NCBI GenBank assembly: GCA_964439395.1
Contig: CAYTNV010000009.1
Span: forward strand, 36,902-100,901
Length of the DNA stretch: 64,000 bases
Source: JAUUSJ01 sp964439395
GTDB taxonomy: Bacteria; Bacillota; Clostridia; Lachnospirales; Lachnospiraceae
Direction of reading: 5' to 3'
Both the position numbers and the translations under genes were made by a program. Positions within the stretch are counted from its first letter, which is position 1; the number at the start of each line of letters is the position of its first letter. The notes beneath the pieces were generated by a model. The model worked only from the letters and a program-made list of their open reading frames with translations, made no database searches and was not told the origin of the DNA. Of the stretch, positions 7,837 through 15,930 are shown one piece after another.

Positions 7837-8691
7837 TTACTCCTTCTCTTCTTGTTTGTCCAAAATATTTCCCATCATATTACGAGCGAAGGCTAAATCC
7901 TCCTCCCAATTTTCATTTCCTGTATACCAAAACTCTGTGACATATTTTCTAATACCTAGACTCCATGCTGTCTCAATCATCGCCTCAAAATCTACATGCC
8001 CTGTTCCAAATGGAATTTCTCTAAACTTTCCTGGAACAGTTTCCTTTAAATGCATAGAAGTTAAATGCCCACATCCTGTCTTTAAATCCTCTAATACATC
8101 CGTTTTGTAAGTAACTGCTGCATTTTTGATATTTCCACAGTCCGGATATACATTTAAATAAGTTGAATTTATAATATTTACGTATTTCATAGATTTCTCT
8201 ACTGTATTCATAAACGCTGTCTCCATCGTCTCAAAGCCAAGGAGTACTCCAGCTTTGGCAGCCATATGTACTGCCTTTTTTAAGTTTTTTTCGAAACGAG
8301 CTCTCGTCTCCTTGGATCCTTCCTCATAGTAGACATCATAGCCCGCTAACTGGATAATACGAATTCCTAAATCATCGGCGAGAGCAATTGCTTTTTCCAT
8401 AATCTCCATACCACGTTTTTCTGTCTGAGCCTCATTACTTCCCAAAGGATATTTTCTATGCCCCGACAGACACATCGTACGAATTGGAATACCGCTCTCA
8501 TACATTTCTCTTACAAGAGTAAATCTCTCCTCCTTCGACATATCCAGTCTTTTTAATTTTTCATCTGTCTCATCGATGCTAATTTCAATAAAATCAAAGC
8601 CTGCTGCCTTTGCCGCATTCATCTTCTCTCTCCAGCTTAATGTAGAAGGCATTGATTTTTCATACAATCCTAGAGTATATGCTTTTGACAT
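7837..8691 (-). CDS. ulaE: L-ribulose-5-phosphate 3-epimerase (L-xylulose-5-P epimerase)
   Basis: A 284-aa TIM-barrel epimerase of the AP-endonuclease-2-like family, converting L-xylulose-5-P to L-ribulose-5-P in L-ascorbate catabolism. The start MSKAYTLGLYEKSMPSTLSW and the segment AAGFDFIEISIDETDEKL closely resemble UlaE/SgaU. Metal-ligand candidates are Glu in LLGFETME, Asp in NVYPDCGN, His in HLKETVPG and Glu in VTEFWY. I chose ATG 8691 because GGAGG lies 9 nt before it; the frame is open to 8724, but that extension includes the ribosome binding site. It lies between the DeoR regulator and the propeller-like gene. Confidence 0.92.
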   Translation of the reverse strand: MSKAYTLGLYEKSMPSTLSWREKMNAAKAAGFDFIEISIDETDEKLKRLDMSKEERFTLVREMYESGIPIRTMCLSGHRKYPLGSNEAQTEKRGMEIMEKAIALADDLGIRIIQLAGYDVYYEEGSKETRARFEKNLKKAVHMAAKAGVLLGFETMETAFMNTVEKSMKYVNIINSTYLNVYPDCGNIKNAAVTYKTDVLEDLKTGCGHLTSMHLKETVPGKFREIPFGTGHVDFEAMIETAWSLGIRKYVTEFWYTGNENWEEDLAFARNMMGNILDKQEEKE

Positions 8692-8833
8692 AATAATCAT
8701 CCTCCATCTGAAAGGACTGTACATAAACCAAATAATACGTATTATACTTATATACGAATTGTTTGTCCGTATATGGCTCTAAATATTATTTACCATATAC
8801 ATTTCCTTCGCTTATCTAGAATTTTTTACTCTA

Positions 8834-9610
8834 CTATAAATTAAAATCTCCTTTTTTTACAATATGAACCTTAACACCTCTATCTCGAATCTGCTCGATA
8901 ACCTCCTGGGAAGCCAACTCATCTGTAATAAGATTTTTAATCTTGTCAATTCCACAGCTAATAAAACTACTGTTCTTTCCAATCTTTGTATGGTCTGCGA
9001 GAATATAATTTTCTTTTACAACATTTCTAATCATAAGCTCATTAATATTTACTTCATTGGCAATTTCTGTCGTCATGCCACATTCTTCTGAAAATCCGCT
9101 ACAACCAACAAAACATTTTTTTGCGACAACTGTCTGAAGATTGCGAATTGCAAAGTCTCCAACCATCGCTTCTTTTGGATATCTTAGCTCTCCGCCTGTT
9201 AAAATAACACTGATGCCATCACTATGCTCGTAATTTAAAGCTCTTCCATTATTCGTTATTACAGTAACATTTCTCTTATCAATATACTGTAACATACTAA
9301 TAGCATTTGCACTTGTATTAATAAAAATACTATCTCCGTCCTCAACTAAGGTTGCTGCATACTGAGCAATCAAATCTCTGTATAATTTTACTTCATCTTG
9401 TTCCTGTTCTTTCTTCTCCGTTACCTGAGCTCCACCATAAAAACGAACTAGCTTTTTATTATCTTCTAAATACTGCAAATCTCTTCTCACAGTAACTGGA
9501 GAAATATCAAACATCTTTGCTAACTCTGCCACCTTAATTCCTGGCTGAGCCTCCATCACCTCTAGCATTTTATTTCTTCTGTTGTCCACATATGCTCGTT
9601 CTCTCTTCAT
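8834..9610 (-). CDS. DeoR-family transcriptional regulator (UlaR-like)
   Basis: A 258-aa regulator with an N-terminal winged helix (residues about 8-62: RRNKMLEVMEAQPGIKVAEL, then SPVTVRRDL as recognition helix, and the DeoR tail LVRFYGGA). The C-terminal domain is the sugar-phosphate-sensing isomerase-like fold, with the typical DSIFINTSAN and LTGGELRY and an ILADHTKIG motif. It lies between the PTS genes and the catabolic genes of the ascorbate operon. It most likely represses that operon and is released by a phosphorylated intermediate; ascorbate-6-phosphate is the inducer for UlaR. The ribosome binding site is AAGGAG. A repeat pair upstream of ulaG (13712-13749) is a candidate binding site. 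Confidence 0.88.
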   Translation of the reverse strand: MKRERAYVDNRRNKMLEVMEAQPGIKVAELAKMFDISPVTVRRDLQYLEDNKKLVRFYGGAQVTEKKEQEQDEVKLYRDLIAQYAATLVEDGDSIFINTSANAISMLQYIDKRNVTVITNNGRALNYEHSDGISVILTGGELRYPKEAMVGDFAIRNLQTVVAKKCFVGCSGFSEECGMTTEIANEVNINELMIRNVVKENYILADHTKIGKNSSFISCGIDKIKNLITDELASQEVIEQIRDRGVKVHIVKKGDFNL

Positions 9611-9879
9611 AAAATATACTCCTTACCTTATTTTTTAGTTATCATTCCACTATAGTTGAAAATAACCAAAACAAATACTCTAATTATTTTCTATGTAATA
9701 GTATATTGTATTTTATGATTGTTGTCATCTATTTTTTTGCTTTTTATGAGTATTTTATCAAAAATTTTCGATTTTTTTGCAAATTTATAAAACTCTCACA
9801 TTTTTCTAGATGAAAGAGCAGTTTTTTATGTACAGTTTTCATTTAAATTTATTTGCCGATTTTAAACTGATATAATGAT

Positions 9880-9940
9880 TGGATTCCCTCTATCCTCTCC
9901 CCATGAATCGCAATTTTCATAATTATATAGAGAGAATCCA
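9880..9940 (-). promoter_or_regulatory. Stem-loop between ulaB and the deoR gene
   Basis: TGGATTCCCTCTAT (9880-9893) is complementary to ATAGAGAGAATCCA (9927-9940) with one mismatch (G-U on the minus strand RNA). Inner ATGAA/TTCAT pairing extends it. No clean T run follows, so it may be an attenuator, a processing or stability hairpin, or an operator. The rest of the 361-bp gap 9611-9971 shows nothing else recognised. Confidence 0.5.
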
Positions 9941-9971
9941 TTTAGAAAATATTTTGATTGTCTAATTGCTA

Positions 9972-10274
9972 CTAGATAATACCGTTATCTCTCATTTTCT
10001 CTTCCATCTCTTTTGGAGACATAATATTACGAAGACCAATTACTTTTGTTCCTTTTTTCTCTGCATCCTTGAACATATTCATAAAATTCTGAGCACAAAA
10101 TACGATATCAAACTGAGCAGCCGCACTTTTTCCCTCAGATAATGCACAGTGATGAATTTTAGCAGGTTTAATACCAGCTTTATCGCATACTTTTTGAAGT
10201 GTCATTTTCATCATCAAACTTGATCCTGCTCCATTTGCACAACATACTAACATACTTAAATTATCCTTTGCCAT
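9972..10274 (-). CDS. ulaB: PTS ascorbate-type transporter subunit IIB
   Basis: A 100-aa cytosolic phosphotransferase subunit. The phospho-acceptor Cys is in MLVCCANGAGSSLMMK near the N-terminus, as in SgaB/UlaB-type IIB proteins. Residues about 50-75 (AAQFDIVFCAQNFMNMF) match the family core. It accepts phosphate from IIA and passes it to the sugar bound by IIC. Length is typical (about 100 aa). It lies 125 bp after the IIC gene; its own ribosome binding site AAGGAAG precedes the ATG. Ascorbate is the family substrate; pentitols or related sugar acids are possible. Confidence 0.9.
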   Translation of the reverse strand: MAKDNLSMLVCCANGAGSSLMMKMTLQKVCDKAGIKPAKIHHCALSEGKSAAAQFDIVFCAQNFMNMFKDAEKKGTKVIGLRNIMSPKEMEEKMRDNGII

Positions 10275-10398
10275 TTTATTACTTCCTTTCTTTTTATAAA
10301 ATATTATTTATTTTTACACTATATATTCAAAAATAAAGTTTTTATTTTTTATTATAGCGTATCATACATTTTTTCTTTTATCTAGAAAAATTCTCTTT

Positions 10399-11871
10399 TT
10401 ACTCGATACCCTTTAACTCTTTATATGCCTCATAATCTTCTGTGATTAAGAAATAACCTTCTTTATCTCTTTTATATTCAATCTGTGGAATAGCAAGTAA
10501 TACAACTGCAATAACTACAATACCGATAACACCGAGGAACTTCATGACTACTGTCATAATTGGCCATACAACTGCCCAGTCCCACATTCCTAAATATCCA
10601 CCGTAAGCTGCCATTCCAACCCAACCTGCGATAAGTGCAGAGCCAAATACTTGACAAATACCAGATATAAATGGAAGAATAAGTGCTGCCTTAATACCAC
10701 CCTTTTCATTTGCAAATACTGCGATTGTAGAGTTATCAAAAAATACTGGAACGAATCCACAAATAACAAGTACTGGACTCTTAAATATAATCAAAGCTGC
10801 GATTGCTAAAATCTGTCCTACAAAACCTGCGAGAAATCCAATTGGAACTGCGTTTGCAGAACCAAAGCCGTAAATAACGGCACAGTCAACACCAGGAACA
10901 GAACCTGGAAGAAGTTTATCGGCAATACCCTGGAAGGATGCTGTGAGCTCTGTTACGAAAGTACGAACACCAAGTTGTAAGATTGCAAGATATACAGAAA
11001 AGTAGAGACAAGTCTGAATGACATAAAATACCATACTTGCACCCTCTGCTAAAAATCCTTGCTCTGTCAAATAGTCACGACCTAAGATACAAAGGATTGC
11101 TCCAAAGAAAATCAACATTAAGATAGATGTACATACCATATTTTCATTGAAAATAGACATAAAACCAGGAAGCTCAATATCATCGATTTTCTTTGCTTTT
11201 TTGCCCTTTTTATTAAATAATTTATCTGCAAGCCAAGTATTTAAAGCAACACCAAAGGATTGCTGATGTGCGAGACAAAATCCTGCTCCGTCTGTTAATT
11301 GCTGACAAGGTTTAATCGTCAAGTTAGAGCCAACTGCCCAGTAACATCCTAAAATAACTGCCATAACGACAATAAGTTTTATATCACTGTCCGCCAAAAA
11401 TGGACAAGCAAATAAGATTAACCAATACGCTGTTGCAGATTGCTGAACTTGTACATGACCTGTTGTAAACAAGGCTCTAAGCTTTGTATATTTACTAAAA
11501 CGAACAAGTAAAATATTTACAAGAAATGCGATCAAAAGGAGAATCATCGCATTTCCAAATCCTTTTCCAAATACCTTTTCCACTCCGTCTGTCACGGCAT
11601 TTTGTCCGAAATATGGGTCAATTACCATAGCATCCATATTAAAACGATCTTTTAAACCAACTAATACTGGACGGAAGTTACTTACTAATCCATTAGAACC
11701 TACTGTCAAAATCAAATATCCTACAATTGCTTTAATTACACCTGCTAGTACATCATACCATGTTTTTCCCAATAAAATATAACCAATCATTACGATTAAA
11801 CCGATCATAAATGCTGGCTGCTGCAAGACATTAGTCGCAAAATAGGTCCATATCGTCATTAAAATTTCCAT
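10399..11871 (-). CDS. ulaA: PTS ascorbate-type transporter subunit IIC
   Basis: A 490-aa integral membrane permease with about 11 hydrophobic segments, matching the EIIC-SgaT/UlaA family (465-490 aa). Recognisable blocks are QPAFMIGLIVMIGYILLGK near the N-terminus, the repeat of GYLILTVGSNGL, and the central loop PFLADSDIKLIVV. It carries phosphorylated L-ascorbate or a similar compound across the membrane, with IIB (downstream) and IIA (upstream). It starts 23 bp after the IIA stop, with a GAGGG ribosome binding site. The C-terminus (EYKRDKEGYFLITEDYEAYKELKGIE) is a short cytosolic tail. Confidence 0.92.
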   Translation of the reverse strand: MEILMTIWTYFATNVLQQPAFMIGLIVMIGYILLGKTWYDVLAGVIKAIVGYLILTVGSNGLVSNFRPVLVGLKDRFNMDAMVIDPYFGQNAVTDGVEKVFGKGFGNAMILLLIAFLVNILLVRFSKYTKLRALFTTGHVQVQQSATAYWLILFACPFLADSDIKLIVVMAVILGCYWAVGSNLTIKPCQQLTDGAGFCLAHQQSFGVALNTWLADKLFNKKGKKAKKIDDIELPGFMSIFNENMVCTSILMLIFFGAILCILGRDYLTEQGFLAEGASMVFYVIQTCLYFSVYLAILQLGVRTFVTELTASFQGIADKLLPGSVPGVDCAVIYGFGSANAVPIGFLAGFVGQILAIAALIIFKSPVLVICGFVPVFFDNSTIAVFANEKGGIKAALILPFISGICQVFGSALIAGWVGMAAYGGYLGMWDWAVVWPIMTVVMKFLGVIGIVVIAVVLLAIPQIEYKRDKEGYFLITEDYEAYKELKGIE

Positions 11872-11894
11872 AACCTTTTCCCTCTTTATCTTTC

Positions 11895-12353
11895 TTATTC
11901 TTCCATATATTTTTCCTGAATCTCAACTAAGTCTTCAGGTGTCTTTGCGTTAAGTAACGCCTCCATCACTTTTTCATTCATCATCAGGTTAGAAAGTCTT
12001 TGCATATTTCCAAGATGCTGCTCTGGGTTGCAAGATGCCAATGTGAAGAATAATTTTGCATCCATCTCAGGATTTCCCTCTTCAAAGCTAACTGCTTCCT
12101 CTAATTTCATAAATCCAATCTCTGTCTTATGTACTCCCTTTGCACATTCCTGTGAATGTGGCATTGCCACATTTGGCATAATTACAATATATGGACCATA
12201 TTTTGTCACACATTTAATAATGTCCTCTTTATAATTTGACTCTACAGTTCCATCTGCCTCTAATGACTCACAGCTCATCCGAATTGCTTCCTGCCAGTTT
12301 GGCGCACTTTGTGCAAATTTATAATGCTTTTTTTCTACAAATTCTTTTAACAT
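11895..12353 (-). CDS. ulaC: PTS ascorbate-type transporter subunit IIA
   Basis: A 152-aa cytosolic IIA protein of the mannitol/fructose/ascorbate superfamily. The phospho-His is in VIMPNVAMPHSQ (about residue 86), preceded by KYGPYIVI. It takes phosphate from HPr and gives it to IIB. Length is typical of UlaC (about 154 aa). It lies 134 bp after the ulaG stop, with an AGGAGG ribosome binding site. Together with the IIC and IIB genes that follow it completes the transporter. Confidence 0.9.
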   Translation of the reverse strand: MLKEFVEKKHYKFAQSAPNWQEAIRMSCESLEADGTVESNYKEDIIKCVTKYGPYIVIMPNVAMPHSQECAKGVHKTEIGFMKLEEAVSFEEGNPEMDAKLFFTLASCNPEQHLGNMQRLSNLMMNEKVMEALLNAKTPEDLVEIQEKYMEE

Positions 12354-12487
12354 ACTTACCTCCTGCGATGTATTGCCATATCATAAGTTTTTTAGTTTCT
12401 TTTACAAATCCGCTGTCTGACTAATATTTGAGAAGCTATAATCTATAAAACTTCACGAAATATCAATCAAACAGCAAAATATTCTTT

Positions 12488-13591
12488 TTATAGACAAGAG
12501 CGGAAAGGAATATTTTGAGGTGCCTCAAAGCAATCTTCAAATCCTCTTCTATGATGATAAGCTTTCTTATCTTTATCTGTTGGATATACATATTTTCCGC
12601 CAACTTCCCAGAAGAATGGATGGAATTTATAGTCCAAACGATCTTTTTTCATATCATATAATACTTTAATTTCATTCACATCAGCCATAAAGTTTGTCCA
12701 CACATCATAGTGAATTGGAATTACAACATCACATTGCAATGCCTCTGCCATACGAAGAATATCACAAGATGTCATCTTATCTGCCATACCGATTGGATTC
12801 TCTCCATAAGAACCAAATGCAACATCAATATCATAATCTTTACCGTGTTTTGCAAAATAGATAGAATAGTGGGAGTCACCGCTATGGTAAATATTTCCAC
12901 CTGGAGTTTTAATTAAATAATTTACTGCTTTATCATCCATATCAGTTGGACAAATTCCTGTAAGTTCTTCCCTGTCTGGTCCTGTAGAATCTGTCGTAAC
13001 AAGACAAGTACGGTCAAAAGAATCTAATGCGATAATCTCAATATCTTTGATCTTAATAGAATCACCAGGTCTTACTGTAATACATCTGTCAGCTGGAACT
13101 CCCCATTTTTTCCATAATTCTACAGATTTCTTAGGTCCAATAAATGGCACTGGAATCGTCTCACCTTTTTCATTTACTGTAGTAAGTCCACTTTGAATTA
13201 CATGGGCTGCATACTCTGCACTCATATGGTCTTGATGATAATGAGTTGCCAAAACTGCGTCTACCTTTTTAATTGCAAATGGGTCAATTACAAAAGGTAC
13301 TGCACGAAGATTTGGCTGCATTGCTCTTGCACCGCACATATTTGCCATCTGGTGTCCAACTTTCATCTTTCCGTCGCCATGAGTTCTCTTTCCATTTCCG
13401 CACCATAGGTCAACACTAATATTACAATCCTCTGGAGTTTTAAACCACATTCCTGTACATCCTAGCCACCACATTGCAACTGTTCCTGGTTTTACTTCCT
13501 CATTTTCAATATCCTCATTTAACCATGTTCCCCATTCTGGGAATGTGCTCATTATCCAACTCTCTCTTGTAATTTCGTCAATTTTACTCAT
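12488..13591 (-). CDS. ulaG: L-ascorbate-6-phosphate lactonase
   Basis: A 367-aa metallo-beta-lactamase-fold enzyme that opens the lactone ring of L-ascorbate-6-phosphate to 3-keto-L-gulonate-6-phosphate. The metal-binding signature THYHQDHMSAEY is at about residues 116-127, with further ligands in YHSGDSHYS (Asp, about 238) and VIPIHYDVW (His, about 292). The start RESWIMSTFPEWGTWLN and the segment AMWWLGCTGMWFKT are characteristic of UlaG (about 354-363 aa). AGGAGG precedes the ATG. It is the first gene of the operon and the strongest evidence that the substrate is ascorbate. Confidence 0.94.
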   Translation of the reverse strand: MSKIDEITRESWIMSTFPEWGTWLNEDIENEEVKPGTVAMWWLGCTGMWFKTPEDCNISVDLWCGNGKRTHGDGKMKVGHQMANMCGARAMQPNLRAVPFVIDPFAIKKVDAVLATHYHQDHMSAEYAAHVIQSGLTTVNEKGETIPVPFIGPKKSVELWKKWGVPADRCITVRPGDSIKIKDIEIIALDSFDRTCLVTTDSTGPDREELTGICPTDMDDKAVNYLIKTPGGNIYHSGDSHYSIYFAKHGKDYDIDVAFGSYGENPIGMADKMTSCDILRMAEALQCDVVIPIHYDVWTNFMADVNEIKVLYDMKKDRLDYKFHPFFWEVGGKYVYPTDKDKKAYHHRRGFEDCFEAPQNIPFRSCL

Positions 13592-13639
13592 TTTATACCT
13601 CCTAATTAAATGTTCATATTATTCATAAAGACCATGTGG

Positions 13640-13654
13640 TTGCAACCGTTTATG
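13640..13654 (-). promoter_or_regulatory. Possible CcpA (cre) site upstream of ulaG
   Basis: TTGCAACCGTTTATG fits the cre consensus WTGNAANCGNWWNCW except at its last two fixed positions. It is about 50 nt before ulaG. Catabolite repression of a PTS operon would be expected, but the match is imperfect. Confidence 0.35.
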
Positions 13655-13711
13655 TTCTTTGTGTTGTTTTGTAATGATAATTTACCACAAATAAATCATA
13701 AAGTCAACCCC

Positions 13712-13749
13712 ATTATATGATTATTTCGCATATTATATGATTGTTTCGT
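13712..13749 (-). promoter_or_regulatory. Direct repeat pair upstream of ulaG, candidate regulator operator
   Basis: Two 18-nt copies, ATTATATGATTATTTCGC (13712) and ATTATATGATTGTTTCGT (13732), differ at two positions and start exactly 20 nt apart. They lie about 120-160 nt upstream of ulaG. Spacing near two helical turns suits two regulator dimers on one face of the DNA. The DeoR-family protein encoded in the operon is the obvious candidate. Confidence 0.5.
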
Positions 13750-13903
13750 CATTTTTTCAGCTTTTATATAATTTTATTATTTTTAAATGTTTTTTATGAA
13801 CGTTTTATACGTTTTAAACAAATCATATATTCATATATTTTATGTTATGTTTCATTTTTTATTTCATATAACTATACTATCATCTATAGCTTGTGAAGGA
13901 AGT

Positions 13904-13937
13904 GATTTTGAGATTATGAAGACAGACACCGAGAGTC
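13904..13937. repeat. Degenerate copy of a dispersed repeat (family A)
   Basis: A TTTTGAGAT...GAAGACAGACACCGAGAG pattern resembles the segments at 32543-32600 and 52010-52044 (reverse strand), which share TTTTGAAAC and CAGACGCC(G/A)AGAGAG. Here only the core is kept. The rest of the 634-bp gap 13592-14225 is AT-rich, apart from the sites listed separately. Confidence 0.4.
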
Positions 13938-14154
13938 CATGGAAACTTCTATAAATAAATAATTTGTATTAATAGAATTATTTTCACCAAAAGTATCAAT
14001 TATTATATCTTCCAACAACACATATTTTCTAATATACTATATCTTATCATCTCATAGTTTCTATAGAACAGCCCAAAAGAGCAACTACTCTATTTGACGT
14101 TTTTATGGAAAATAATTAAGGGAATAGAAATGATGGAGAAAAAAAGTTCCCCCC

Positions 14155-14187
14155 AAAAAAAACCAGAAAGGCAATTAACCCTTCTGG
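14155..14187 (-). terminator. Terminator of pfk
   Basis: On the minus strand CCAGAAGGG and CCTTTCTGG form a stem with a 7-nt loop, followed by eight Ts. It starts about 40 nt after the pfk stop. Confidence 0.85.
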
Positions 14188-14225
14188 CTCTTCATAAATC
14201 TTAATACAATATTCAAATTAATTGA

Positions 14226-15524
14226 TTATTCTGCATGCATTTCCTCGTGTACAATCTCCTGAACTGCTTCTGGAACAACTGCCAACGCTTTCTTATCTGT
14301 CTCTTTGAAGAATAAGTGACGTGGAATACCATCTACCATTACAGGAGGTACATCGCCCTGAATTAAAGGACGAGCATAGTTAATAAAATCATCAGAAATA
14401 TATGTACCGTCATTTATAATCCAATCAATTGGCAACATCTTCTCAACATTAGAAATCTTATGTACATCATGAATCTCTGTTGTACACTGATATGGATCAT
14501 CTGAAACTCTCTTTAAGATAATCATCTGACCATTATCTCCCTCGAGTGCAGCCTTAACAGCAGCTCCACCTACCTGGAATGCCTCGTTAATATCAATTCT
14601 GGAAGCTAAGTGAGAAGCGCATCTTTGTAAGGAGCTTAACTCGATTGCTCTCGTCTTACAACCAATCTCAGCCGCAACTTTATTGCAGAGATAACGCGCT
14701 GTACCTGTAAGTTGTTTATGACCGAATGCATCAACGAAATCCGCACTATCGGAAAGTTCACATACATAACGTCCATCTGCAAGACGAATACCCTCAGAAA
14801 CTGCAACTACAACAGATTTCTTTGTTTTTTGCAATTCTTTTACTCTATTAATGAAGTCATCTACATCAAAAGCTACTTCTGGAACATATACGAAATCTGG
14901 TCCATCACAATCCTCACTCTTAGAAAGCATAACTGCTGCAGTTAACCATCCAGCATTTCTACCCATAACCTCGATAATCGTTACTAATTCATTGCCATAT
15001 ACAAGCCCATCACGAATACATTCTTTTGTAACTGTACCAATGAATTTAGCTGCACTGCCAAATCCTGGTGTATGGTCTGTCACTGCTAAGTCATTGTCAA
15101 TTGTCTTAGGAACACCGACAAAGCGGCATTTATGTCCTGTAACAATGGCATAATCAGATAATTTACGAATTGTATCCATGGAATCATTTCCTCCAATATA
15201 GAAGAAATATCCAATCTCTAACTCATCCAAAATTTTGAAAATCTTATCATAAACTGCTCTATCCTCATGAATCTCTGGTAATTTATAACGGCAAGACCCA
15301 AGATAAGCAGATGGTGTTCTCTTTAATAACTCGATATCTAAATCACTTTTAATATGCTCGGATAAATCAACATATCTTCCCTCTAAGAAGCCCTGAATAC
15401 CATTTCTCATACCGTAAACTTTTCCAGCTCCTCTATCTCTAGCTGTGCGATATACACCTGCTAAACTAGAGTTGATAACTGAAGTAGGTCCACCTGACTG
15501 TCCAACGATTACATTATTTCCCAT
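14226..15524 (-). CDS. pfp: 6-phosphofructokinase, probably PPi-dependent
   Basis: A 432-aa glycolytic enzyme of the PfkA superfamily that phosphorylates fructose-6-phosphate. Motifs are VGQSGGPTSVINSSL (about residue 7), FYIGGNDSMDT (about 90), PKTIDNDL (about 117) and MGRNAGWLTA (about 164). In ATP-dependent enzymes the two key sites read GGDGS and PGTIDN. Here they read GGNDS and PKTIDN, i.e. Asp at the E. coli 104 position and Lys at 124, the pair known from pyrophosphate-dependent enzymes. PPi is therefore the likely phosphate donor, and the reaction should be reversible. It has its own promoter, an AGGAGG site 9 nt before the ATG, and a terminator. Confidence 0.85.
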   Translation of the reverse strand: MGNNVIVGQSGGPTSVINSSLAGVYRTARDRGAGKVYGMRNGIQGFLEGRYVDLSEHIKSDLDIELLKRTPSAYLGSCRYKLPEIHEDRAVYDKIFKILDELEIGYFFYIGGNDSMDTIRKLSDYAIVTGHKCRFVGVPKTIDNDLAVTDHTPGFGSAAKFIGTVTKECIRDGLVYGNELVTIIEVMGRNAGWLTAAVMLSKSEDCDGPDFVYVPEVAFDVDDFINRVKELQKTKKSVVVAVSEGIRLADGRYVCELSDSADFVDAFGHKQLTGTARYLCNKVAAEIGCKTRAIELSSLQRCASHLASRIDINEAFQVGGAAVKAALEGDNGQMIILKRVSDDPYQCTTEIHDVHKISNVEKMLPIDWIINDGTYISDDFINYARPLIQGDVPPVMVDGIPRHLFFKETDKKALAVVPEAVQEIVHEEMHAE

Positions 15525-15612
15525 TGTGATTTCCTCCTAAATCAATGTCATTTCTTTTTCGCTTTTATGCTGCCTATATATCTCTCCCTATATTTCAGCA
15601 ACCATAAAATAA

Positions 15613-15641
15613 ATTATAGCAGATATAACTAAATTTAACAA
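15613..15641 (-). promoter_or_regulatory. Promoter of pfk
   Basis: On the minus strand: TTGTTA, 17-nt spacer, TATAAT, about 90 nt before the ATG. The remaining part of the 15525-15930 gap is AT-rich without other clear features. Confidence 0.75.
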
Positions 15642-15891
15642 TATTTCTTTTTACTTTTTATAGGAAAATCAATATTTTTTTCTTTTGCAAATTCTACTCT
15701 TTTCTTTTTTTACTATATTCTGCATATATTTTATAAGTTTTTTCTGTGAATTTAAAGGAATCACTATATTAACAAAAATATATAATCGCAAAATTTCCAT
15801 ACAAGATATTAGTATTAGCCAAACAGATTATGTCCATATCTTATCAAAGTTTTATATTTTGCTATAGACTCACTCATTATTTTTCATACAT

Positions 15892-15921
15892 AAAGGGAAG
15901 CTATTTTATAACTTCCCTTCA
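15892..15921 (-). terminator. Probable terminator of the L,D-transpeptidase pair
   Basis: An AAGGGAAG / CTTCCCTT stem on the minus strand, 10 nt after the stop. The T tract is short (TTTATG), so it may be weak. Confidence 0.55.
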
Positions 15922-15930
15922 ATCATTTCA

